Of a stretch of DNA of 64,000 bases, positions 41,860 to 51,300 are shown one piece after another; positions within the stretch are counted from its first letter, which is position 1, and each line of letters opens with the position of its first letter. The translations under genes were made by a program, and so were the position numbers. The notes under the pieces are model-generated. The model ran no database searches and was not told the origin of the DNA. It saw nothing but the letters and a program-made list of their open reading frames with translations. The stretch spans positions 25,675 to 89,674 of the forward strand of contig DAJO01000030.1 of assembly GCA_002498985.1 (NCBI GenBank), read 5' to 3'. The DNA comes from Euryarchaeota archaeon UBA257. Lineage in GTDB: Archaea; Thermoplasmatota; Poseidoniia; Poseidoniales; Thalassarchaeaceae.

Positions 41860-43269
41860 TTAACCAATACTTCCTTCCATTTCCAATGCCATCAACTTAT
41901 TCAGTTCAACAGCATATTCCATTGGAAGTTCTCGGGTAAAAGGTTCAAAGAATCCATTCACTATCAGTGCTAGTGCTTCTTCTTCTGAATGTCCTCTACT
42001 CATTAAATAAAATAATTGATTATCACTAACTTTTGAAACACTGGCTTCATGTTCGCAACGCGCTGTAGGATTTGCTACTTCCATTGTTGGGTACGTGTCA
42101 CTCCTGCTATTTTCATCTAGAATTAGAGCATCACAGACCACGTTTAATTTACAATTATCTGCTTTAGGCGATACAGTTACTTGCCCTCTGTATGAACCTC
42201 TTCCTCCATCCTTACTTATTGATTTAGATAATATTTTACTTGTTGTATTACTTGCCAAGTGATGTATCTTTGCACCAGCATCTTGATGTTGTCCTGCACC
42301 TGAATAAGCTACTGAAATAACCTCTGCATGGGATCCTTCTCCTTTGAGAATTACTGATGGATACTTCATAGTAAGTTTACTACCTATATTTCCATCTACC
42401 CATTCAATTTTTGCTTTCTCATGAGCGATACCTCTTTTCGTAACAAGGTTGTACACGTTAGCACTCCAATTCTGAACAGTACTGTACCTGATGTGTGCTC
42501 CGGGTAATGCTATTAGTTCTACTACTGCAGAATGCAGTGAATCTGTTGAGTAAGTTGGTGCAGTACATCCTTCAACATAGTGGATACTACTACCTTCGTC
42601 TGCAATGATTAGTGTTCTTTCAAATTGACCCATATTCTTTGCATTAATTCTAAAATATGCTTGAACGGGTAATTCTACATGGACTCCCTTTGGCACATAA
42701 ATAAATGACCCACCTGACCAAACTGCAGTGTTTAGTGCACTAAATTTATTGTCAGAATAAGGAACTACGCTACCAAACCATTCTTTTACTAATTCTTCAT
42801 GTTCTCTTAAGCCGCTATCCATATCCAAGAATATCACTCCTTGTTTTTCTAAATCTTCTCTGATTGAGTGATAAACTGCCTCAGATTCATATTGAGCGGT
42901 GACACCACTGAGCCATTTTTGCTCAGCATCTGGTATACCTAATTTATCGAATGTATTCCTAATATCTTCCGGGACGTCATCCCAGTCATTTTCTGTAGCC
43001 TTTGATGACCTTAGGTAATAGCAAATGGAATCGAAGTCAATTTGCTTGAGCATAGACATATTCCCCCAAGTTGGCATCGGCCTTTCATCAAAGTGTTTGA
43101 AAGCCTTCACCCTCATTTCAGTCATCCATTCAGGTTCATTTTTTAGTTCAGAAATATCTCTGACAACCTTTTCCGATAGACCTGCATCAAATCGAATTGT
43201 TGAGTTCTCTGGATCATGCCATCCTGCATTGTAGTCTCCAACTGCTTCCCTTGCATCATTATCTAACAT
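41860..43269 (-). CDS. sufB: Fe-S cluster assembly protein SufB
   Basis: 469 aa, the usual SufB size. Seen: an N-terminal helical region, [27 protein letters not shown] (partly quoted), [23 protein letters not shown] with the conserved Cys, and the C-terminal catalytic stretch [22 protein letters not shown]. It is the main scaffold of the SUF complex. It starts 14 nt after the sufC stop. Protein sequence and gene order both fit an ancestral archaeal SUF set (SufCB plus SufD). Confidence 0.96.
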   Translation of the reverse strand: MLDNDAREAVGDYNAGWHDPENSTIRFDAGLSEKVVRDISELKNEPEWMTEMRVKAFKHFDERPMPTWGNMSMLKQIDFDSICYYLRSSKATENDWDDVPEDIRNTFDKLGIPDAEQKWLSGVTAQYESEAVYHSIREDLEKQGVIFLDMDSGLREHEELVKEWFGSVVPYSDNKFSALNTAVWSGGSFIYVPKGVHVELPVQAYFRINAKNMGQFERTLIIADEGSSIHYVEGCTAPTYSTDSLHSAVVELIALPGAHIRYSTVQNWSANVYNLVTKRGIAHEKAKIEWVDGNIGSKLTMKYPSVILKGEGSHAEVISVAYSGAGQHQDAGAKIHHLASNTTSKILSKSISKDGGRGSYRGQVTVSPKADNCKLNVVCDALILDENSRSDTYPTMEVANPTARCEHEASVSKVSDNQLFYLMSRGHSEEEALALIVNGFFEPFTRELPMEYAVELNKLMALEMEGSIG

Positions 43270-43283
43270 ATTTATAACTCCAT

Positions 43284-44048
43284 TTAATCCTCAGAACCTT
43301 CTTCCAACCAATCATAGCCTCTCTCTTCAAGTTCTAATGCCAATTCAGGTCCTCCAGTTTTTACAATCTTACCCGAAATAAGAACATGTATCTTATCAGG
43401 TTTTACATGTTCAAGAATTCTAGAGTAATGAGTAATAATCAATGCCCCTGACTCTGTACCTCTAATAGCGGCATTAATTCCCTTAGCAACTGTTCTGATA
43501 CCGTCAATATCTAATCCTGAATCAGTTTCGTCTAGGATTGCTAATTTTGGTTTCATTAGCATAAGCTGTAATATCTCGAATCTCTTTTTTTCTCCTCCAC
43601 TAAATCCATCATTGACATATCTCCCAAGGAATGAAGAAGGAATATCTAATTCTTTCATAGATTCTTTTAATTTATTTCTAAATTCTTTTCCTTTAGCCGC
43701 TTCTTCACCTAGAATCGCCGCAACTGATTTTCTTAGGAAGTTTCCAACTTGTAGCCCCGGAACTGATTGTGGGTATTGGAATGATAAAAATACTCCTTCC
43801 CTAGCTCTTTCCCATGTTTCCATTTCTAGTAGATTTTCGCCATTCAGTTCGACTGTACCACTTTCAACTTCATAGTCTGGATGCCCCATTATGATATTTG
43901 CAGTAGTAGTTTTACCACTTCCATTTCTTCCCATTATTGCATGAATTTCTCCAGGTTTTATTTCTAAATTAATACCCTTTAAGATGGATGTATCATCAAT
44001 ACATGCATACAAATCTTGGATTTTTAGTAGTTGTGAATCGTTAGACAT
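43284..44048 (-). CDS. sufC: Fe-S cluster assembly ATPase SufC
   Basis: ABC-type ATPase of the SUF complex. Walker [10 protein letters not shown], a SufC-type signature [15 protein letters not shown], Walker [15 protein letters not shown] and the H-loop ITHYSR are all in place; length 254 aa is normal. It drives the conformational change in SufBD that exposes the cluster-assembly site. It heads the sufC-sufB-sufD(-small ORF) operon on the minus strand. The region to the divergent Nfu-like gene is 127 nt and holds both promoters. Confidence 0.97.
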   Translation of the reverse strand: MSNDSQLLKIQDLYACIDDTSILKGINLEIKPGEIHAIMGRNGSGKTTTANIIMGHPDYEVESGTVELNGENLLEMETWERAREGVFLSFQYPQSVPGLQVGNFLRKSVAAILGEEAAKGKEFRNKLKESMKELDIPSSFLGRYVNDGFSGGEKKRFEILQLMLMKPKLAILDETDSGLDIDGIRTVAKGINAAIRGTESGALIITHYSRILEHVKPDKIHVLISGKIVKTGGPELALELEERGYDWLEEGSED

Positions 44049-44175
44049 GTTAACTCCCTAACCTTTCGTGTATGCCACCCCTTTTGAATAAATGCTTATT
44101 TGCTTGATAAAATATTCATCAGAACATAGTTCTTATTGGTCACCCTAAAGTGAAATAACATACTCGCGATAACTG

Positions 44176-44673
44176 ATGAGCAACCACCCGGATAACAAAT
44201 TACCCGTCACGGAAGACTTATCTGAATCATATAGAAAACAGATTGAAGATGTCATTAAAGAAGAAGCAATGCGTCGTATCTCTGAGTCTCAAAACCCTGA
44301 AGAATTAGAAAGATTAAGTACATTATCTTTAGTTAAGTTATTTGAATCGAATGATTCCGATTTAATTCCAGCTTTAATGTCTAGGTTAGGAGTAGTTAGA
44401 GCCGCTTTGGATGGTCATGGAGGCGGCCTGTTAGTAAGTTCGGCAGAAATTGAGACGAATAATATTGGCGAGAGGGTGTTATCTTTAATTCTAGATTTGG
44501 ATGGAGCTTGCGTTTCGTGTGGTGCTGCTCCAGGGACGCTGAAGGGAATTCAGGATGATCTATTGATGGATAAAGAAATAGTTTCTGTTCGATTTACGGT
44601 TTCGATGCTAGAATGGTTCGATGAGATTCAAAAAGAGTTTGTACTGAAATTTGGAGGAGTAGTTTTCGTTTAG
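44176..44673 (+). CDS. Nfu-type Fe-S cluster carrier protein
   Basis: 165 aa. The C-terminal half is a NifU-C/Nfu domain: LGVVRAALDGHGGGL, then LDLDGACVSCGAAPGTLKGIQDDL with the CxxC that holds a bridging 4Fe-4S cluster. The N-terminal 75 residues are helical and unknown. It passes clusters from the SUF scaffold to target proteins, and the gene is divergent from sufC, sharing a 127-nt promoter region; function and position support each other. Its stop shares TTAG with the convergent Maf gene. Confidence 0.9.
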   Translation: MSNHPDNKLPVTEDLSESYRKQIEDVIKEEAMRRISESQNPEELERLSTLSLVKLFESNDSDLIPALMSRLGVVRAALDGHGGGLLVSSAEIETNNIGERVLSLILDLDGACVSCGAAPGTLKGIQDDLLMDKEIVSVRFTVSMLEWFDEIQKEFVLKFGGVVFV

Positions 44674-45296
44674 ATTATCGCTTCAAACTCGTCAATTGCT
44701 TGCTTTGAGAAACCTAGAACCGTTACTACGTCTCCTTCAATTATTTTTGTATATTGACCGGCCTCTCCGGCAAAATCGTAACCTCCTGCCTTCCCCACCC
44801 ATGAATTATTTTCAACCAAAGAAATCAAATTTCCTTCACTCAGATCGTCAAATTCTACTACTGCATAATCGGTCCAAATTTTATATCTCCATTTAGAATA
44901 TAGTTTTTGGTATTGATTATTATTACGAGTCAATATAGCTGTAGAAGACCAAACTCTGTGTCTTTTCCCTGAAAGTCTCAGTAACATACTTGCTGCTTCC
45001 ATTTTATCTTTGGGTTTTCCCAACGCTATTTCCTCTCCTGGGGCTTCTACTAAAGTATCTGAGACAATTATTAGGTCAGGGGAATTGATTGCCTCTGAAT
45101 CTCTTAAACTCCACTCTAATGCTGCTGATTCAGCTTTTGTAAAACAAATATCTAACGATTGTTGTTCGACATTCACCTCATTTTCTATATTTTTTTCTTT
45201 ACTTAAAAGAGGCATACAAATTAGTTCAATGCTTTCATAACGGCCATTTAACCAATCGAATCTCCTCTCCGAAGCGGATGCAAGCAAGACTCGCAC
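44670..45296 (-). CDS. Maf-family nucleotide pyrophosphatase
   Basis: 208 aa. Seen: LLASASERRFDWL at the N-terminus (the family SASPRR-type loop, Glu in place of Pro), the VSDTLVE segment, GKPKDK, and KAGGYDFAGEAGQYTKIIEGDVVTVLGF at the C-terminus. Maf enzymes hydrolyse non-canonical or methylated NTPs such as 7-methyl-GTP or dTTP/UTP; which applies here cannot be told. It starts 8 nt after the stop of the giant protease gene, so it may share its transcript. Confidence 0.88.
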   Translation of the reverse strand: MRVLLASASERRFDWLNGRYESIELICMPLLSKEKNIENEVNVEQQSLDICFTKAESAALEWSLRDSEAINSPDLIIVSDTLVEAPGEEIALGKPKDKMEAASMLLRLSGKRHRVWSSTAILTRNNNQYQKLYSKWRYKIWTDYAVVEFDDLSEGNLISLVENNSWVGKAGGYDFAGEAGQYTKIIEGDVVTVLGFSKQAIDEFEAII

Positions 45297-45304
45297 TATC
45301 TCAC

Positions 45305-48300
45305 CTACAATGAAATTCTATTATCGCAAATAGGACATTTAATCATTTTAAGTCCCATTGATACTTCAAATCTTGATGAACACTCAGGACATAAAATTGG
45401 TCTATTAATTTGTGGTATTTCTGCCACTCCTAGAGGTGGTAAGGGTATTTTTTGTAGAGGTTCTACTAATTCTTGTTTACTCTCTTGTAATTGCATTTGT
45501 GTATTCCAAGCATTAGTATTTTTTCGACTATCTCTTCTTTGTTTTCGAGCATTAGTTTCCTCAATTTCCTCATCTATCAATTCAATTTCTGAAGACTTAA
45601 TTTCTATGTCTGTCGATTCTACTATATCGACTACATTTTCTTCTAAGACTATATTCCCGGTAGCAACTCTTGTTCTTTTTCTACCTAACCATTTTACTGC
45701 ACTTAGCGACATTGTAGAGAGCAACAATAAACATATTAGCAGGACAGTTATTGAGATTCCTGCCATCAATATTCCAAAATTTTGTTCATCGAGTCCTAGA
45801 TATATTCTCATATCATCAAGTAAATTCAAATCGCCTCTATCTGGATCACTATCATCTATTAAAGATCTTATTTCCCATCCATATATCTCATTCCAACTTA
45901 GAATTATTGATTGGTCACTCAAAGGACTTCTATCTACTGATGAAAGGTGATTTTTCCCTGTTGTAATCCTATTTGATAGTCCAATCCATTCTTCCTCATG
46001 AATTGGATTCATCAGACCATATTGTATCTGACTGCCAGTAGGTCCAACAAAGTCATAAAAAATCTGTATCCCTAAGTGAGTTTCAGTCATTTGAATATTC
46101 TCGATTCCTTTAGATGGTATCTCTACACTTAGATTTTCTAAAGCTGTCATGGTTGAATCAGTAACTTTTGAAACTAATTTCGATTCTGCATCTGAGCCTT
46201 CTTTCCAAACTGAATAGATATAATCACTTCCTTCATGTGTTATTACAGACATCTTTTGCATACCTGCTTCATCTCCAACAGCCTTCCTGTAGGTCCAAGA
46301 AGTTTGGTCACTGGAACCATGTGCATACCACAATCCGATTCTCTCATCACCAGTAATATCATCTCTATTTGATTGGTATAGTATGTGAGTGTATTCTTCT
46401 CCAAATTCTACAGCTACTGGGTCGGAATCATACATACTAAGTTCAATTTCATCAATTACATTTGGCGTGAGTTTCCAGTCATCGAATGAGGTTGGATAAT
46501 CTGATTTTAGTAAGAATACACTCGTTAGGTCCTTGAAAGTCCCTCCTGTTGAAATATCTCTATGATATCCTCCAATAATTATGTCAGTGCCTCTTACATC
46601 CATATCGATACCAAAATATTTCCCCTCTGATAACGATATAGGTTGAATTAAGTCTTGAACAGGGCTCATTTCACAAGAAGCATCAATTCTTGAGTAACTA
46701 ATAGTTTGTTTGAAATAACCTAGATTGTCAATATATCTCCTAGTCCAAGAAATATGAGCGTATCCATCACTGGTACTCCAAGATGTCAAATCTCCTGACC
46801 ACTTTGTTTCAAGAACATTAGAACAAGGAACTAGTGCAAGATTCTCATTTAATCGATATAGAGCTAATCCTCCTTCTTTACTTGTTATAACTAAACCTTC
46901 TCCATTCAGATCTATCACTTTCACTGGTTCTTCTCCATAATCAAATGCCAAATTACGAGGAGCTTTCAATGATGACTGGTCCACAAGAATTGTGGAAATG
47001 ATCTCATTATTACTCATATCTAAATCACTTTCTCCCTGAACTGTAATTTTGATCTCTAGAGGCCCTACTTCTTGAGCAATGTAGGCAAATGCAATTTGAC
47101 TAGCGCCCTGTCCTACAACAAGCGAGATAGTGGTCGTTCCTTCTTTCATCCAACCTAAATCACTTTTCAGCCAAAGTGTCGCATCCACAGAAATTGCATT
47201 AGTTGAACCTAAGTTATCGACTCTACCAGTGATCAAGAATTGTTCCTGAGGCCTTGGAATAGAAGGCTCTGTCTTCACCGCTCCATCTCTGAATGCTAAA
47301 TCAATACCTTGAGGTCTTTGCAAAACTGGGAACGTAATTGATATGTCGTTATCGGATTCATTATTTTCTTGTATATCATCTAGAGGGTCTAAAGAAACAG
47401 TTAATTGTTTATTACCTACAGTAGATGGATTCCATGAAAGTGAAATTTCAATTATGTCTCCACTTTCTACACTCTGTATGATTATCTCATCTTTCCTGTA
47501 ACCGTCTTCCAAAAGATAAATTGTTAACTCATCTGCTGAAATATCACCTATATTTCTTATCTGAACTTTTGCTTCTAAAAATGTATTTACATATGTCTCA
47601 CTAACTGGTATGCCATATTCTTGAACTGAGATTCCAGTTCTAAACATCAAGTCGGGTGATGGGGGTTTATTGTCAATTTCTACAGTAATACGAATCTCTT
47701 CAGAAGCAACACCAACTCCACTAACAAACCTGACAGAGAACCTTTGTATTCCATCATCTGTATCTTCAGAATCCCAAGGAATAGACCATTCTATTTCTTC
47801 TGCTCCTGAGCCTGAATAGTAAGTCATATTTTTCCATTCATCAGTCCCTAGTCTCCACTGTAGTTGAGCCCCATTCACTGTTTCCAATAATCCGCTAATT
47901 TCAACATTTCCGCTTACAATATCCTGATTATTCGGCGAATTTACTTCAAGAGATATTATCCCTAAATTGTGAGTATTTTTTGTTGTATTACTCCATTGTT
48001 CAAACTCATTTCTAGATTTAACCTCGATTTGGAGAGTTTCTGCATCTACATCGACATCTTCTTCAAAATTCGGAATATCAAAATTTGTGGTCCAATTAAT
48101 TGTTCCAAGTGCCTGGTGCCAATCAACTAGTACACCAGTTGAAAGAGGTCCTCCTCCCGTAGGTCTATACTTGTAGGTGACCCGAACTTGAACTTCTTCA
48201 GTAGTTCCATTCTCTTCCCCAGCATCATTAATATGTCCTCTGACACTATAACTTTCACCTTCTATTAACCACAAGCCACTCGGTTTTTCAATAACTGCCC

Positions 48301-50128
48301 AATTCCCTGTTCCTTCACCAACTGGAGGGTCTCCTCCTCCAGTTCCATTACCGGGATCTCCTCCTCCACCAGTATCATCTCCTAACATAGCCTGAAGGAT
48401 TAGATTTCCATCAATAATTCCAAATCCATAATCCTCATTCCATATGTCTGAAACTGATGGCATTGAGGCAGGCCCTCTAACCTCCGAATTATTTCTCAAT
48501 AAATCCTTAACTTCTTGAGGTTCTAATTCATCATCTATTTGTAAAATGATTGCAACTAATCCTGCTACGGCAGGTGTCGACATACTGGTGCCATCCATAG
48601 AGACATAACCATCATCGGCTAGAGAAGTAGAGTCTTGCCCTGGAATTGTAGAACTTGACGTAGCATGTTGCGCTGATGTAATACCTGAGCCTGGAGCTAC
48701 TACGTCAGGTTTCAATTCATCCCATTTATTTTCATCATTATCATCGACCCTAGGTCCCGAGTTTGAATAATCTGCTATGTCATCGTCATTTCTTTGGATT
48801 GTATTTTTGTCATCTATTGCTCCAACAGTAATGGAAGAATCTGCTGCACCTACTGAAGTTACTCTATTGCTACCATCATTCCCTATTGCAGCAATAGGTA
48901 CAATTCCTGCTTCTGCACAATTATTAACAAGCCTGGCTGCAGAATTATTCCCGTCGTCTCCTTGATCATTTTCACCAACTGGTGAACTTCCACTACCGAA
49001 TGACATCGTCATTACGTCGATACCTTCACTTGAATCATTATTTCCCCAATCAGTATTTACATTTTGTAAGACCCATTGTAATCCTTTGATAATAGGCCCC
49101 TCATCTCCACCTGCACTTCCTCCAGAATCTGTCATTACTTTCACATCAACAAGGTAGGATCCAGGTGCATAGCCTTGGTTAACCCTTCTTGAATCTCCAG
49201 TTCCTAAAGCAATACCTGCAACATGTGTTCCATGACCATGTCCATCATCTGGATCAAACTCACCATCGTTACATTCTTGAGAGTTCCAAGATGTTGCATC
49301 ACAACCCGCTAACCATTTGGGATCCGAGAGATCATCGGGTTGTTTTTCATTATCATTATTGTTATCTGAGAAATCATCTAAAGAAAAATGCTCATTATCT
49401 ACTCCTGAGTCCAATACTGCGATAACAACTCCCGAACCATCATATCCAAAATCTCTCAAGGTCTCATCATAAACATCAGATGTTTGAACCTTAGATCCTC
49501 TTGTAGCTACGCTCAGATATGAAACAATCTTATCTTGTTCTTCTATCATAACTACTCCCTCTTGCTGCCAAATTTCTATCAATGAACTGACTGGGACATG
49601 ATCTATGACTATTGAATCAATATAATCTACAGGGAAAAACCAAGAACCTTCTTCTTCCCATCCATGTCTAGTTAAAATTTCTTTCAATTTTTGTAGATCG
49701 GTCTCTCCGGGGTGCCATGAGAACCCTACAATTATCGCAGTAGTCATACGTCCATCATCTCCTAGAATTGCTGTCGCAGAATGAGATTCTTTTTGCCCCG
49801 CAATCATATATTGTAGACTATCTTCCATTCCATTGGAATCTTTATCTGTGTTGAAGTTCATCCACCAGTACGGTTCCTCAACTGCAGGACTTGCATCCCA
49901 TGGAGGGAACCCTATTCCAAGAAATTTTTCTGGACATGCCTCTTCACCACAAATTAGTAGTGGTATTTCATCATCTAGCGCCTGTAACAAATCTTCATTT
50001 TCTTCGTTAAGGTGTTGATTAGAGTCATCTTCTGATGGTACAATTGCAGAAACTCCCACTGATAAATCTAGTACCAACATCAACATTACAACTAACATAG
50101 GTCCAACTGTTTTCGATGCTCCTGCCAT
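45305..50128 (-). CDS. Giant subtilisin-like (S8) surface protease with cytosolic zinc ribbon
   Basis: 1607 aa, exported. Signal peptide at the start (ASKTVGPMLVVMLMLVLDLS). Subtilase catalytic residues: Asp240 (VVIAVLDSGVD), His302 (GHGHGTHVAG), Asn417 (AAIGNDG) and Ser515 (DGTSMSTPA). After a Gly/Asp-rich spacer (~590-610) come beta domains, including CARDB-like modules (about 870-1090), then a region of propeller-like repeats. A transmembrane helix (about 1503-1530) leads to a cytosolic basic tail whose last 30 residues carry a four-Cys zinc ribbon (Cys1580/1583/1598/1601). The protease would act outside the cell; a zinc ribbon on the inside is unusual. An inverted repeat abuts the start codon. 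Likely for use of dissolved or particulate protein by this marine archaeon. Confidence 0.93.
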   Translation of the reverse strand: MAGASKTVGPMLVVMLMLVLDLSVGVSAIVPSEDDSNQHLNEENEDLLQALDDEIPLLICGEEACPEKFLGIGFPPWDASPAVEEPYWWMNFNTDKDSNGMEDSLQYMIAGQKESHSATAILGDDGRMTTAIIVGFSWHPGETDLQKLKEILTRHGWEEEGSWFFPVDYIDSIVIDHVPVSSLIEIWQQEGVVMIEEQDKIVSYLSVATRGSKVQTSDVYDETLRDFGYDGSGVVIAVLDSGVDNEHFSLDDFSDNNNDNEKQPDDLSDPKWLAGCDATSWNSQECNDGEFDPDDGHGHGTHVAGIALGTGDSRRVNQGYAPGSYLVDVKVMTDSGGSAGGDEGPIIKGLQWVLQNVNTDWGNNDSSEGIDVMTMSFGSGSSPVGENDQGDDGNNSAARLVNNCAEAGIVPIAAIGNDGSNRVTSVGAADSSITVGAIDDKNTIQRNDDDIADYSNSGPRVDDNDENKWDELKPDVVAPGSGITSAQHATSSSTIPGQDSTSLADDGYVSMDGTSMSTPAVAGLVAIILQIDDELEPQEVKDLLRNNSEVRGPASMPSVSDIWNEDYGFGIIDGNLILQAMLGDDTGGGGDPGNGTGGGDPPVGEGTGNWAVIEKPSGLWLIEGESYSVRGHINDAGEENGTTEEVQVRVTYKYRPTGGGPLSTGVLVDWHQALGTINWTTNFDIPNFEEDVDVDAETLQIEVKSRNEFEQWSNTTKNTHNLGIISLEVNSPNNQDIVSGNVEISGLLETVNGAQLQWRLGTDEWKNMTYYSGSGAEEIEWSIPWDSEDTDDGIQRFSVRFVSGVGVASEEIRITVEIDNKPPSPDLMFRTGISVQEYGIPVSETYVNTFLEAKVQIRNIGDISADELTIYLLEDGYRKDEIIIQSVESGDIIEISLSWNPSTVGNKQLTVSLDPLDDIQENNESDNDISITFPVLQRPQGIDLAFRDGAVKTEPSIPRPQEQFLITGRVDNLGSTNAISVDATLWLKSDLGWMKEGTTTISLVVGQGASQIAFAYIAQEVGPLEIKITVQGESDLDMSNNEIISTILVDQSSLKAPRNLAFDYGEEPVKVIDLNGEGLVITSKEGGLALYRLNENLALVPCSNVLETKWSGDLTSWSTSDGYAHISWTRRYIDNLGYFKQTISYSRIDASCEMSPVQDLIQPISLSEGKYFGIDMDVRGTDIIIGGYHRDISTGGTFKDLTSVFLLKSDYPTSFDDWKLTPNVIDEIELSMYDSDPVAVEFGEEYTHILYQSNRDDITGDERIGLWYAHGSSDQTSWTYRKAVGDEAGMQKMSVITHEGSDYIYSVWKEGSDAESKLVSKVTDSTMTALENLSVEIPSKGIENIQMTETHLGIQIFYDFVGPTGSQIQYGLMNPIHEEEWIGLSNRITTGKNHLSSVDRSPLSDQSIILSWNEIYGWEIRSLIDDSDPDRGDLNLLDDMRIYLGLDEQNFGILMAGISITVLLICLLLLSTMSLSAVKWLGRKRTRVATGNIVLEENVVDIVESTDIEIKSSEIELIDEEIEETNARKQRRDSRKNTNAWNTQMQLQESKQELVEPLQKIPLPPLGVAEIPQINRPILCPECSSRFEVSMGLKMIKCPICDNRISL

Positions 50129-50145
50129 GGCTCTCTTAGAGAGCC
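50129..50145. promoter_or_regulatory. Inverted repeat abutting the S8 protease start codon
   Basis: GGCTCTC and GAGAGCC separated by three bases, directly before the ATG at 50128 (minus strand). As RNA it would form a 7-bp, GC-rich hairpin touching the start codon; as DNA it is a palindrome at the likely transcription start. No U-run follows in either direction, so a terminator for the upstream rhomboid gene is unlikely. Confidence 0.55.
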
Positions 50146-50197
50146 AGCATAGGTAGTGGTATAATTTGAACTGATAATTAATTCATTTTTTTCCGAA

Positions 50198-51238
50198 TTA
50201 TGGCCAAAAAAGATGTTCTTTATTCAAGGAACAAATCAGACTGTAATTTTCATCTTTCTCGAATAACTTCACTTCCCCATCACATATTGGACAAATTGTA
50301 TTCTCTGCTAGCTCTTCAAGCCATGCCTGTCTTGTTTCTAATTCATCTCCCTGCTCTTTAAGATTCTTCAAAATTCTTTTTGCATTTCCTTGAAGAGGCT
50401 TTCCTTCAATCTCCCAAGGATCTTCATTTAAGACTCCTAGATTTCTTTTTGCAATAATTCTCTTTGCTTCACCGATGTTTGCAGCATTGTTTTGAGTGCT
50501 TTCTGAATTAAGTGGACTTGGCCCTCCTCTCGCTATAACTCTCGCCAATAAAAATGCCATAAAAAATCCCCCTATATGAGCCATATGGGCAATATTGGTG
50601 TCCCCCGAGGTTCCCTCTTGTATTACATAAATTTGATAAATTTCTAATCCTAATCTCACAAATACAATTATCCATACTGGCCACGCTCTAATTAAGAATA
50701 ATAGTGGGAATTCTATTTCATCATTTGGCCAACATGCCATGTAAGCTCCCAATAATCCAAAAGCAGCACCGCTAGCACCTATAGCAGGATTTATTGAATC
50801 TGGATGTGTAGCAACCCAGGCTACATTCCCTCCTAAGAATCCTAGGGCGTAAACAAGCAGCCATCTTTTACTGCCTAACCTTTGTTCCAAGGGTACACCA
50901 ACAAGTCCAATGACAAGAATGTTCGATAGTACGTGAAGCCAATCTGCATGTAACCAAGCAGATGTTATAAAACGATGAATTTGTGTGGGGTCATCTGCCA
51001 AAACAGGGTATAAAGAGAGAAAATGTATCTCATTGAAATCTAGTTCCAAGATAGTAAAGGTGAATCTAACAAACATTACTAGAAGCAGTGAGAGAACCAT
51101 AGCCAATGCTACACTTGTTTTTTCTCTTAATGAATTAACAAAAGGAATTATTGAAACTATAACATATATTGAAAGAAGTATGAAATCACTATTTTCTAAT
51201 TGTGACCAGTATAAATCATACTCCGCAGAGGTAATCAC
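50198..51238 (-). CDS. Rhomboid-family intramembrane serine protease with C-terminal zinc ribbon
   Basis: Membrane protease with six or more TM helices. Catalytic Ser in NPAIGASGAAFGLLGAY (GASG motif) and catalytic His in the last helix (IAHMAHIGGFFMAFLLA); HADWLHVLSNILVIGLVG is the family helix-2 His/Asn segment. It cleaves TM substrates within the bilayer. A soluble C-terminal tail of about 110 residues ends with a putative zinc ribbon (CPIC, then C, with a late His near LNKEHLF). GTG at 51238 is used; TTG at 51265 is the other choice. It is divergent from the ccmAB gene, with only a short gap between starts, so their promoters overlap. Confidence 0.87.
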   Translation of the reverse strand: MITSAEYDLYWSQLENSDFILLSIYVIVSIIPFVNSLREKTSVALAMVLSLLLVMFVRFTFTILELDFNEIHFLSLYPVLADDPTQIHRFITSAWLHADWLHVLSNILVIGLVGVPLEQRLGSKRWLLVYALGFLGGNVAWVATHPDSINPAIGASGAAFGLLGAYMACWPNDEIEFPLLFLIRAWPVWIIVFVRLGLEIYQIYVIQEGTSGDTNIAHMAHIGGFFMAFLLARVIARGGPSPLNSESTQNNAANIGEAKRIIAKRNLGVLNEDPWEIEGKPLQGNAKRILKNLKEQGDELETRQAWLEELAENTICPICDGEVKLFEKDENYSLICSLNKEHLFWP

Positions 51239-51300
51239 GAACTGTATCCGGCCGTATTGTAGCAATAGCGCCTTCGATACTTTGTCGAACGACTCAAACG

